A DNA stretch of 64,000 bases. It comes from Nitrospina sp. GTDB taxonomy: Bacteria; Nitrospinota; Nitrospinia; Nitrospinales; JACRGP01. How positions within the stretch are numbered: position 1 is the stretch's first letter; the number at the start of each line of letters is the position of its first letter. The notes beneath the pieces were generated by a model. The model ran no database searches. It saw nothing but the letters and a program-made list of their open reading frames with translations, and had not been told where the DNA came from. Where the stretch lies: the NCBI GenBank assembly GCA_024648695.1, contig JACAVV010000015.1:1-64000 (forward strand). The letters run 5' to 3'. Below, piece by piece: positions 27,843 to 36,338 of this stretch. A program made the translations under genes and the position numbers.

Positions 27843-28298
27843 TTATCTTGTTAGCTTTATTATAGCCCCGATTGCTTTTTCCATAGCCTGTTCCACCTCG
27901 GCAGACAAACCCTCACCCGGCTCGAAGTTTTTTCCTTCAATGCCAAAAATTTGAAGTCGATCCGGAAGCTGGTCCAGCGTGCGACCCAGTTCCACTGCTT
28001 CCGCGATTCCCAAATTGTGCGTGGAACACGAAAAAAAACGCGAGGGTATCGACTCCTGAATAGCGTCAATCGAGTGAATGGTTCCCGGTGCCTGACCAGA
28101 AGACACAGCGTCCACAACAACAACATGATCTTTGTTTGCCCAGGCAGACATCAAAGCCGTCCCGTCGCCACTTTGTTCAAGTACGCAAACCGTCTCGTTC
28201 GCATTTTCTTTCAATCGTCGCGCAATCAGTAAACCCACCGCATCGTCCGACCGGTACATATTACCAATTCCTATTATGAGTAAAGAGTTTTTTTTCAA
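27843..28298 (-). CDS. [NiFe]-hydrogenase maturation endopeptidase (HyaD/HycI family)
   Basis: Protease that trims the C-terminus of the hydrogenase large subunit after nickel insertion. The nickel-recognition motifs are present: GIGNMYRSDDAVG with the conserved Asp near residue 18, VVVVDAVSSG (about 60), and the histidine segment STHNLGI (about 92). At 151 residues it is of usual size. The assigned start is a TTG without an obvious SD, and the reading begins directly at the expected LLIIGIGN strand, so the start is uncertain by a few codons. It is the first gene of the hyp operon in this window. No hydrogenase subunit gene precedes it. Confidence 0.9.
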   Translation of the reverse strand: MKKNSLLIIGIGNMYRSDDAVGLLIARRLKENANETVCVLEQSGDGTALMSAWANKDHVVVVDAVSSGQAPGTIHSIDAIQESIPSRFFSCSTHNLGIAEAVELGRTLDQLPDRLQIFGIEGKNFEPGEGLSAEVEQAMEKAIGAIIKLTR

Positions 28299-28442
28299 GG
28301 GTGCTTATTGGTCCAGCGAAAAGAATAAAAAATATGTTTCGATTCAACAATCAAACTCCCAGATTGATAAATGTTGTTTGTTTGGATTCTGAAAGTATAT
28401 TAAAATCGCAACGAGTAAGTAATTGAAAATTTATAATAAATT

Positions 28443-29333
28443 ATGCCGAAATTAGAAGAAAATCAAATATCAGCAGTTTCAAGAATCTTTTCTACAACTG
28501 TAATTAAAGAGTTGGCGCGACATGGCAAGTCCGTCTTATTAAAAAGATTATTAAAAGAATCTTTCCTTTTAAATACCATTCCTGAATCAGAAACAATTCG
28601 TCAGGTTTTCGAAGTGGGTTTTTCTTTATTAAAAAATAAACAAAATCGCAATGAGTACATTTATAAATCTGCATTGATCGAAAAACTACTTCTTGGCGTC
28701 CATAATCTACAAACGGCTTCAATGTTAACAGAATTTCGTGTGGAGAACTGTAAAGCTGATTTTGTTATTTTAAATGGAACCGCCACCGCCTATGAAATAA
28801 AGTCAGAGAGAGATTCGTTGTCACGCCTTGAAAGCCAAATAAAAGCTTATAGTAAAGTTTTTGCAAAAGTAAATATCATAGTTGGTGAAAACCACCTTGA
28901 TTCTGTATTGCTTATGGTTCCCAAAGAAATTGGCGTATTAAAGTTATCCAACCGATATCAAATCAGTACCATTAGGGAAGGGCTGGAGGAACCCGGAAGA
29001 ACCTGTCCAGCTACAATATTTGAATCCCTTCAATTAAAAGAATCAAAGGCAATTTTGGAAGATCTTGAAATAAAAACGCCGGAGGTTCCAAATACTCAAA
29101 TGTATGCAAACCTGAAATCTATCTTTTTGACTTTAAATCCTATTGATGCTCACTATGGGATGGTTAGAATATTAAAAAAAACCCGAAACCTGATATCACG
29201 AAAAGGCCTTATTAATAATTTGCCATTGTCGCTTCAAGCAGTTGCCCTGACCACTCCTCTTCGCAAGAGAGATCATCAAAGGTTAATTTCTGCTATGGAA
29301 ACCCCTATTCATGATGCCATAAAGTGGACATAG
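28443..29333 (+). CDS. sce7726-family protein with PD-(D/E)XK nuclease-like core
   Basis: I recognise this as an sce7726-type protein of unknown function. A helical region (1-90) precedes a PD-(D/E)XK-like core: E97 (LTEFRV), D106 (KADFVIL), E118-x-K120 (YEIKSERDSLSRLE) and Q132 (SQIKAY). This order matches restriction-endonuclease-like active sites, so DNA or RNA cleavage is plausible. The remaining 150 residues have no recognised motif. The gene is AT-rich compared with its neighbours and has no clear SD. It is followed after 4 bases by the sce7725-type gene. It may sense or cleave invader nucleic acid. Confidence 0.78.
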   Translation: MPKLEENQISAVSRIFSTTVIKELARHGKSVLLKRLLKESFLLNTIPESETIRQVFEVGFSLLKNKQNRNEYIYKSALIEKLLLGVHNLQTASMLTEFRVENCKADFVILNGTATAYEIKSERDSLSRLESQIKAYSKVFAKVNIIVGENHLDSVLLMVPKEIGVLKLSNRYQISTIREGLEEPGRTCPATIFESLQLKESKAILEDLEIKTPEVPNTQMYANLKSIFLTLNPIDAHYGMVRILKKTRNLISRKGLINNLPLSLQAVALTTPLRKRDHQRLISAMETPIHDAIKWT

Positions 29334-29337
29334 AAAA

Positions 29338-30303
29338 ATGTATTTTCCTTATTTTCGTGGCAAACAATACGAATTAATAACAATTAGAGAATCGGCATCT
29401 CTTTTTGCTGAGCATAACTTTATACCGATTATTGAACCCGTAAAAGAACAGCTTGGGGGGTTAAAAAAATCTCTTGAGGCTATTAAGGAGAACGATGCTA
29501 AAGCCATAGTTATAGTCAACCCGCAATACGGTGATCATAGTAGTAATGGCCAGGTAATATCTTCCCTGCTAAACAAGGATTTTGGAAATTTCAATAATTT
29601 CATCAAAGGAATCCTGCTTACGGAAAACCTTTCCACAACGGATGCCCAGGAGCTTTTGGCTACATATAGGCGAAATGGTGAACTGGCCCTTATCCATGCC
29701 GGATTTTCCCATGCCAAAGAACTTTCTTCCATAATTTCAAATCAAGAGGGATTATTCTCAAGTATTTTTTTGGAAAACTATTGTGGAAAGCTATATCGCC
29801 GCCATTTCGAAAACCATTCGAACAGAATACTTATTAGAGACGGTTTCCAGCAAAGAAAAAATCGGGACCATCCATCAGTTGAGTTTTTCTCCGATTTACA
29901 TATAACATTTGAGGACGAAAGAAAAATTAATGGTTTTGGCGATTTTTTGATTGTAGGCAATGAATACTCGGAAACCGGAGGCCCCGCTTATACGATAGCC
30001 ATTCATCTCACTTATATAGATGATGAAAGAGATGACGAAATGCACGTACATCATTTTAAATCAGATCGTCAAAATACTCCCAAGGACCCTGCTGGGAAAT
30101 TTGCGGAAGCCCTGGAAAAACTAATAAACGAACTGGACAAACCCCATAATAAAATCCAGGAAACTTCAGCCATACAAGAATTCCGTAGCTTGCACATAAG
30201 GGGGCATTTCCCAGGTTTAGGTTATATTAAAAAACTGTCCATGAAACATCACATCGAGACCTTAGCGCAATATTTTGCGAAGAATGAAATTACCGTCAAA
30301 TGA
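29338..30303 (+). CDS. sce7725-family (beta-family-like) protein
   Basis: A 321-residue protein of the sce7725 type, of unknown function. The N-terminal MYFPYFRGKQYELITIRE, IPIIEPVK, AIVIVNPQYGDH and ILIRDGFQQRKNRDHP segments follow an alternating strand/helix order like a TIM-barrel, similar to the phage beta-family proteins. The segment HVHHFKSDRQNTPKDPAGKF is His-rich. It has no signal or membrane segment. It sits between the nuclease-like gene (4-base gap) and the RES gene (ATGA overlap at 30300-30303), so the three should be made together. Its partnership with sce7726 recurs across genomes, to my recollection. Confidence 0.75.
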   Translation: MYFPYFRGKQYELITIRESASLFAEHNFIPIIEPVKEQLGGLKKSLEAIKENDAKAIVIVNPQYGDHSSNGQVISSLLNKDFGNFNNFIKGILLTENLSTTDAQELLATYRRNGELALIHAGFSHAKELSSIISNQEGLFSSIFLENYCGKLYRRHFENHSNRILIRDGFQQRKNRDHPSVEFFSDLHITFEDERKINGFGDFLIVGNEYSETGGPAYTIAIHLTYIDDERDDEMHVHHFKSDRQNTPKDPAGKFAEALEKLINELDKPHNKIQETSAIQEFRSLHIRGHFPGLGYIKKLSMKHHIETLAQYFAKNEITVK

Positions 30304-31322
30304 TGTGTTGCGCAAATTGTTTTGGTGACAGAGGTTTGAAAAAGGAAATTATCCCCCTTCGTTCAACTCAAAGAGGAACCTGTTCTTATTGCACAACTGA
30401 AAATAAGGAATTAGTTGAACCAAATCATTTAAGCGAATATTTCGAGTTGTTGATAAGCATTTATCGGCCTGATCCGGATGGAAAAACGCTTGTAGAATTG
30501 CTAAAAGAGGATTGGTCTTTATTTGATCATCCCAAAATGGATAATGCTCACGCGAAAGAACTTTTGGGTGATATTCTTGATGATGGAGAGTTAGTTAGAA
30601 AAAACTTCATCCCTTCCGAATTGTGCCACACGGATAGGCTCGATAGTTGGGAAGAATTGCGTAAGGAACTAATGCATCAAAATAGATTCTTTCCCGCAAC
30701 TAAAATGGATCTGGATAGATTTGAAGAACTTCTTTCCCGATTAATAGCTGATCAGGATGAAATTTTTGATGTTTGGTTTAGAGCAAGGATTCAGCAAGGA
30801 GATGATACCTACGAAATTTCAGAGATGGGCGCTCCGCCTCAGCGAATGGCTTCCCATGGAAGAGCTAACCCTGCAGGAATCCCTTACTTGTATTTAGGTT
30901 CCAAAATCCATACCGCTATTTCTGAGGTTAGACCTCATCCTGGCGAAAAAGTTTGGGTGGCGGATTTCAATATTGTCTCAAACCTTAAAATAGTAGATTT
31001 AAGGGACCCGAGAAAACTGGTTTCTCCATTTCTACTCACTGATGACAACGAAATAGCATTGCTAAGAGGGGATATAGGTTTTTTAGAAAAATTGGGTAAT
31101 GAACTCACTACTCCTGTTTTACCAACTGCAGCCGCAATTGATTATATTCCTAGTCAATATTTATGCGAATTTATTAAAAAATGTGGTTATAAAGGAGTTA
31201 TCTATAATAGTTCTGTTAGCGATGGTGTTAATTTAGCGCTATTTAATCCCTTGGATGGAAAACCGAAATCTTTAAGACGGTATTCTATTTCCAATGTTTC
31301 TGTGGAATTTGATGGTGTTTAA
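30300..31322 (+). CDS. RES-domain protein with zinc ribbon and HEPN-like N-terminal region
   Basis: A 340-residue probable effector. Residues 3-31 hold a C4 zinc ribbon (CCANC and CSYC), and residues 40-160 are helical, like the HEPN/RES N-terminal domain. The C-terminal RES domain (about 165-330) keeps the conserved pattern G-R188-A-N190-P-A-G, Y196/Y198 and E209 (HTAISEV). RES toxins of Res-Xre systems degrade NAD+ by phosphorolysis. Here no Xre antitoxin is present; instead the two upstream genes are translationally coupled to it. The inferred role is NAD+-depleting toxicity in an abortive-infection-like module. The gene is AT-rich. Confidence 0.82.
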   Translation: MMCCANCFGDRGLKKEIIPLRSTQRGTCSYCTTENKELVEPNHLSEYFELLISIYRPDPDGKTLVELLKEDWSLFDHPKMDNAHAKELLGDILDDGELVRKNFIPSELCHTDRLDSWEELRKELMHQNRFFPATKMDLDRFEELLSRLIADQDEIFDVWFRARIQQGDDTYEISEMGAPPQRMASHGRANPAGIPYLYLGSKIHTAISEVRPHPGEKVWVADFNIVSNLKIVDLRDPRKLVSPFLLTDDNEIALLRGDIGFLEKLGNELTTPVLPTAAAIDYIPSQYLCEFIKKCGYKGVIYNSSVSDGVNLALFNPLDGKPKSLRRYSISNVSVEFDGV

Positions 31323-31376
31323 CTTATTTTCCAATAGGTTGAACCTGACCAACGCAAAACTCCAGTTAAATTTACG

Positions 31377-34300
31377 TTAAAACAGTGTGACTTTCCCATC
31401 CTTCGAGATTTCCAGTCCTTGCGCGGCGAGGTAGCTGAGGACATCGCGGAAGCCGGAGAGCATTTGCAGTTGGTCCTGAATTTGGGCGAATTGTTTTAAG
31501 CTGGTTACCGGCAACCGCTTCAGTTCAGGGGCTTTGAGGATGCCGCCGACCAGACTGCTTTTCAGCCAGGTTTCTATGTTCAAGTTGCCGTGATCCAGTG
31601 TCAGCAAAAATTTGTGTGGATTGGCCAGCTTCAATTTGGCGCGGGTGTCGACGATGGCGGGTTTGCTTTCTTCGGGATCCAGGAACAGTAAAACCCGGTC
31701 CATGGCTTCTTCGCCAATACGTGTGATGGCTAACTTCAACTGAATCTGGTCGAGGGTGATGCGTTCGTTTTCGGTCCCCTGCGTGATTTCGAATCCGAAT
31801 TGCATATTGCCGTCCACGGCAGATGCTTCCCCACCGGGTGTGACCTGCTCTCCTATGAGTTCATTGAAGTCGAGTCCTGCGAACTCGGTGTGAAATTTCA
31901 GTACCGGACCTTGCGGTGTCTGCTCCAGGAACAATTGACCTGCCATGGATCCTTTTAGCAGATCGAACAAAAACTTCTCCGCCGCCAGACGGTTGTTCTT
32001 GAAAAATAAATCCATCCCAACATCCGTCACTTCATAGGGCTTGTAAACGAGGCTGGCTATTTTAATTATGTTTTTGTTTCTGGAAAATTCCCTCAACTGA
32101 TTGAAGAATCCTTTTTCGGCGATATTAAATCCAGAAGGGTCTGTTTTCAGGGCATCACGGTCCAGAGCCAGTTTTTTATTGAAATTGAATTTGCCTTGAA
32201 CATCGTTCACCTCCAGTCCCGGCTCCTTTGCCAGGTGGAAATGATCGAATCCGACATCCCCATCTAATATGACTTCCTGTTTTGGCGCCAGGTTGATCGA
32301 AATATTGGAAGACAATCCGCCACGTGTCTTCATTCCCTTGACGCCGGAAGCAACTTTGTCGACCTTCAGCGAATTTTTTGTCGTGATGGCAACATCAAGA
32401 AAACGCAATAAATCTCTCGGTTTCGTGGACACACGTTTGCTCAGAAAGGGTTTCAATCCATCAATCCGGCCGGTGATGGTATGCTGTAATCCCAATTGGG
32501 GAATATTTAATTGATGCTTCTTAAATGAAATTTTATTCCACTGGTCCATCTCGTAATTGAAAACGAATGTTGGCGCGACCCACTGCTCGCCCAGAAAATC
32601 GGTTTTAAAAACACGGCTTCCTTTCAAATCACCAGAAAGGAATAGGGTCTGATCCTTCACCTCCAACTGCGTATTCTGGTTCAACCCTTCGATCTTGATT
32701 TTCTGGTCGGGCCAGTCGACCGCGACGTTTTGAAGTCCCATATTCGCCTTTAGGGCTACCGGAATTTTGAGCGATTTCATCTCCTTCTCGCTCGGTTTTT
32801 TTCCTCGTGCCGCCAGGCTCAGCGAAGCGCCTCCACTTAGCTTTAAAGTTTCAAAACCTTTTTTATAGGCCGATGGCAGTAGGTTCATGATGGTGTTCAG
32901 GTCCAGTTGAGGCACGTTTCCTTTCAGATCAAACGATTGACCCCAATCCTTTACCGTACCTTCTGCCTCGCCTTCAATAATGCCAGGGAGTGACACCTGC
33001 GCAAGCTCCAGATCGACATCCCCCGCAGGAATGTCCATTCGGGCTAATGCCGTCAAACTCGCTTCGTCGAACTTCAAATCCAGGTCGCCGCTTTTATAGG
33101 CAGGCGACTGAATACGCGTCTTGAGATCAATCCGGCTTTTGGCCAGCGATATATCGTGGATGTCCAATACAAAATCACTGCGGGCGGGTCCTGTTTGAAT
33201 TTGTTCCAGCGCCTGCGTTTCCTTGTATCCCATGTTGCCCGTCAGGGTCAGGTTGCGGACGTCATGTTTGCCCGGCAAAAGGTCGCCGCGAATTTTTGAG
33301 TTGAGAAAGAACCCGCTTACTCGCGCTGGCGGTTCCTTAATCCTCAATTCCCCAAGACGCATATTGATCTGATTGTTGAGCGGAATGATACCCGAGCCGC
33401 GTTTTAGTGGAAAAAACTTTTTCATGTCCAACTGCACTTGCGATTCGAGTGCGGTCAATTGATATAAGGACAAGGCTCGCGCACTGGTCAGCTTGGTTTC
33501 GATATCCGCTTTTTGTGCACGGATCCCTTTTTTCGGATCGTACTCCAAAGGAAGCACCGCAGACAGTTCAAGGTTTTCGACATACACTTCCGGTTGCGCC
33601 ACATCGGCATGGACCCCTTTCAAATCGATTTGACTATGCGCTTTCGTCGCTAGCGGCATGAAAGATTTGTCCAGCCGGGTGTTCACTTTCGATTTGACGA
33701 TGGCGATTCCCTCCAGCCGGTTCACCCCGTATTGCTCCTGCAGTTTTTTGGGAAGCCATTCGCCCAGACCGGTCAGGTCGAGCTTCAGATCCTGGTTGAC
33801 CTTGAGACCTCCCTGTCCCCAACGCCTCATGGATCCTTGCAGGTGTGTTGTCAAAAATTTCCCAACCAGGCCATCGAATTTAAATGCCGACAAGTTGCCC
33901 TTTTGCAAATTGCCACTGGTCGATCCGGAAAGGTACAAATTGCTTCGAAAGGTCCCCAGTTCCGGCAAGTCGGCAATAGCTTCCCTGGCGGTGCTGGAAA
34001 AGCTGATGCGGGTTTGCGGAAGATTGGGTCCTTTTCCGGTGAGTCTCAATTTTTGCTTGAGGCCTTTGACCTCAAAATCCAACGCACTGGCCTGACTGAC
34101 CGTAAAGTCGACATTGGCGGCCACTTGTTGCGGAACCAGGTCCAGCAGGTGTGCACCCTCAACTTTCATCACTCCGTTCAAACCCTTTATCCTGGCCGAC
34201 ACTGGAGGATGGTTGGCAAACACTTCGTCCATAGTCACCTGGCCCCCGGAAACTTTAAGGTCGTGTGGCTGAAAGCCAGGAAGAAAACCGCTGACTTGCA

Positions 34301-36338
34301 AATCCTTCAACCCCACAAAACCACTAACACGGGTGGGGTGAAACATATGGCCGATCCAGTCACTCACCTCTTTCAGGTTTAAGGAAGCGCGGTTAATGGT
34401 GGCTTGAAATCTCGGGTCTTTGGAATACGATTGAACCTTGCCGCTGAGCTCGACCTGATTGTCCAATCCAATCGTCGCGAACAGGGAATGGATATCCACT
34501 GTTTCCGGTTTCAAACCAAGAGCGACATCCATCTGCGTTCTCACATCTGGCGCAGGAATCGCTTGACCATAATAAAGGTCGCTATCCTTCATGCCGACCA
34601 TTCCCTTGAGCCGAGCACCGTTTAAATCGCGAGCCCGAATTTCAAGATCCGTCAGGAATGAGGTCTTCACCGAGATGCCGGGTTTCGCCATCGACTCAAA
34701 GACAAGGTTATGAGGTCCGGATCCATTTTTAGGCGGCTCCATGATCACGTTTAGAATGAGGTCGATTTCATCTGCGGTGGCTTTACCCCGCGCCTGTAAA
34801 CTGAGGCCGTTGACATCGGCGAGCATTTGGTCGTCCTGCTTGTAATGCAGTTTCACTTGATTGACAGACAAGTCATGCAAGTCCACACCGAATGGAATCG
34901 GCAAACTGCCATCGCTTTTGGGTGTCTCTTTGGGATCCGCCAATCCCTTGCCTTTTCCCAAATCAAGCAAAGGCTGAAAATTCCAGCGTCCTCCTTTGGA
35001 AACCGCATACACCTCTGGTCGATCCAGAACCACCTGATTGATCACGATATGCCCCTGGATCAACTGGGTCAAATCGTAGTCCAGAACCAGAGACTCCATC
35101 CGAGCGATAGGCTTTTTCCCTGCCCCCAGTTGTACCTTCTGCACTTCAAGGCCACTGAACAGGCTGAAATCGAGCTTGCCGATGGTGACCGGAGTTTTAA
35201 GGTAATTCGTCGCTTCCCTTTCTGCAATGCTACGAACCGTTTCAGCGGGAAAGTAGTAATGCAACATATAGGTCAGAGCGCCAACACAAAAAACCAGCAG
35301 AAACACGGTCCAGAAAATCAAACGGAAAACGATTCGCCCCCACGAGCGTTTTGGTTTTTCAGGAGGTTTCTTCTTTAAATAGATTTCTTCCAGTTCCTCA
35401 TCATCGAAATCGCCGGATGATGTTTCAAAAGTGGTTTCTTCACCCTGCGGTTCTTCTGATTCCGGATCCTCAAGTTGCAGTTCCTCATGCTTCTGCTCTT
35501 CGATCACTGGATCTTCAACCTCTGGGTTTTCCTGTCCCGATTCCTCCGACGCCACCTCAACTTGAGTTACATCAGTAAAACCCGGCTCTTGTGGAAAGGC
35601 ATCCATGAGATTTATTTCCTGGAAAACCGGTTCCTCTTTTGTGGAGTCTTCTTCCAGAGAGGAACCCTCGGGTTCCGGATCTTTTGGCTTACGGGAAAAG
35701 AGGCGGGACCACCATCGCTGAGGCTTTTCGGGAGGTTGCTCTTCTGAAAAAATATCTACTGAATCTTCATCATTAAAACCTTCCGATGACGCTTCAAATA
35801 CGGTGTCCTCTCGTTCCAGTTCTTCTGGTGGGATATCATCTCGTTCCCGGTCTTCCGGTACCCCTTCCCCTTGCACACTGTCTTGTTGATTTGGATCTTC
35901 CAGAACGGCATCCATGAGGACCTTATCCTGAATTCCCGAATCTTCATCAATAGCAGTGACCTCAGGTTCCGGATCTTTGGGTTTTCGGGAAAAGAGGCGG
36001 GACCACCAGGACTTTCGTTTTTCAAGAGGTTTTTCCTCAAGATCAAATTCTCCGGAATCCTCATCGAAATCCTGCGAGGATAATTTAAAATAGAGTCTGT
36101 CGGGCTCCGGTTCCTCTTCGGGCAGGTTGTCCGGAAAAGATTCGCCGCGTTCGAAATACTCGGGGATCGGTTCCTCTCGCGGGGGCTCTTCGGGCGTCGA
36201 GTCCTCTGGCGTCGAACCTTCAGGCTTTCGCTCATCAGGCGCGGAGTCTTGCGAACCGGGTCCCGCATGAAACTCCGGAGGCTGGTCTCCCGGTTCCGGT
36301 TTTTCGGGGGGTTCTTGTGAAGGATCGTTTTCAGTCAT
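31377..36338 (-). CDS. Very large AsmA-like envelope protein with repetitive acidic cytosolic N-terminus
   Basis: A 1653-residue inner-membrane protein of the AsmA/DUF748-like group, thought to help move lipids or assemble the outer membrane. Residues 1-330 are disordered, Glu/Pro-rich and cytosolic. They contain two copies of a WWSRLFSRKPKDPEPE block (W111 and W209) and a third related block KRSWGRIVFR that runs into the single membrane helix (about 333-358). The periplasmic part has the AsmA-type start RSIAEREATNYLKTPVTIGKLDFSLFSGLEV and long beta-rich repeats, ending in a DUF-like C-terminal domain (GLDFNELIG). It overlaps the M28 peptidase gene by 8 bases. Confidence 0.82.
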   Translation of the reverse strand: MTENDPSQEPPEKPEPGDQPPEFHAGPGSQDSAPDERKPEGSTPEDSTPEEPPREEPIPEYFERGESFPDNLPEEEPEPDRLYFKLSSQDFDEDSGEFDLEEKPLEKRKSWWSRLFSRKPKDPEPEVTAIDEDSGIQDKVLMDAVLEDPNQQDSVQGEGVPEDRERDDIPPEELEREDTVFEASSEGFNDEDSVDIFSEEQPPEKPQRWWSRLFSRKPKDPEPEGSSLEEDSTKEEPVFQEINLMDAFPQEPGFTDVTQVEVASEESGQENPEVEDPVIEEQKHEELQLEDPESEEPQGEETTFETSSGDFDDEELEEIYLKKKPPEKPKRSWGRIVFRLIFWTVFLLVFCVGALTYMLHYYFPAETVRSIAEREATNYLKTPVTIGKLDFSLFSGLEVQKVQLGAGKKPIARMESLVLDYDLTQLIQGHIVINQVVLDRPEVYAVSKGGRWNFQPLLDLGKGKGLADPKETPKSDGSLPIPFGVDLHDLSVNQVKLHYKQDDQMLADVNGLSLQARGKATADEIDLILNVIMEPPKNGSGPHNLVFESMAKPGISVKTSFLTDLEIRARDLNGARLKGMVGMKDSDLYYGQAIPAPDVRTQMDVALGLKPETVDIHSLFATIGLDNQVELSGKVQSYSKDPRFQATINRASLNLKEVSDWIGHMFHPTRVSGFVGLKDLQVSGFLPGFQPHDLKVSGGQVTMDEVFANHPPVSARIKGLNGVMKVEGAHLLDLVPQQVAANVDFTVSQASALDFEVKGLKQKLRLTGKGPNLPQTRISFSSTAREAIADLPELGTFRSNLYLSGSTSGNLQKGNLSAFKFDGLVGKFLTTHLQGSMRRWGQGGLKVNQDLKLDLTGLGEWLPKKLQEQYGVNRLEGIAIVKSKVNTRLDKSFMPLATKAHSQIDLKGVHADVAQPEVYVENLELSAVLPLEYDPKKGIRAQKADIETKLTSARALSLYQLTALESQVQLDMKKFFPLKRGSGIIPLNNQINMRLGELRIKEPPARVSGFFLNSKIRGDLLPGKHDVRNLTLTGNMGYKETQALEQIQTGPARSDFVLDIHDISLAKSRIDLKTRIQSPAYKSGDLDLKFDEASLTALARMDIPAGDVDLELAQVSLPGIIEGEAEGTVKDWGQSFDLKGNVPQLDLNTIMNLLPSAYKKGFETLKLSGGASLSLAARGKKPSEKEMKSLKIPVALKANMGLQNVAVDWPDQKIKIEGLNQNTQLEVKDQTLFLSGDLKGSRVFKTDFLGEQWVAPTFVFNYEMDQWNKISFKKHQLNIPQLGLQHTITGRIDGLKPFLSKRVSTKPRDLLRFLDVAITTKNSLKVDKVASGVKGMKTRGGLSSNISINLAPKQEVILDGDVGFDHFHLAKEPGLEVNDVQGKFNFNKKLALDRDALKTDPSGFNIAEKGFFNQLREFSRNKNIIKIASLVYKPYEVTDVGMDLFFKNNRLAAEKFLFDLLKGSMAGQLFLEQTPQGPVLKFHTEFAGLDFNELIGEQVTPGGEASAVDGNMQFGFEITQGTENERITLDQIQLKLAITRIGEEAMDRVLLFLDPEESKPAIVDTRAKLKLANPHKFLLTLDHGNLNIETWLKSSLVGGILKAPELKRLPVTSLKQFAQIQDQLQMLSGFRDVLSYLAAQGLEISKDGKVTLF
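35671..36008 (-). repeat. 44-base direct repeat within the AsmA-like gene
   Basis: Two near-identical 44-base segments (35671-35714 and 35965-36008) match at 41 of 44 positions. Both encode the block GluPro-rich...RKPKDPEPE with WWSRLFSR. They are 294 bases apart (98 codons), in frame, and mark duplicated units of the cytosolic tail. Confidence 0.8.

Noticed and set aside
33732-34382. Plus-strand open frame of over 200 codons inside the AsmA-like gene
   Set aside because: It lies wholly opposite a well-supported gene, has no motif or ribosome binding site and composition typical of an antisense shadow.
35600-36330. Possible sequencing artefact in the acidic Glu/Pro-rich region
   Set aside because: The frame stays open through the region and the repeated blocks are diverged in the third-codon positions, so a real coding repeat is more likely.
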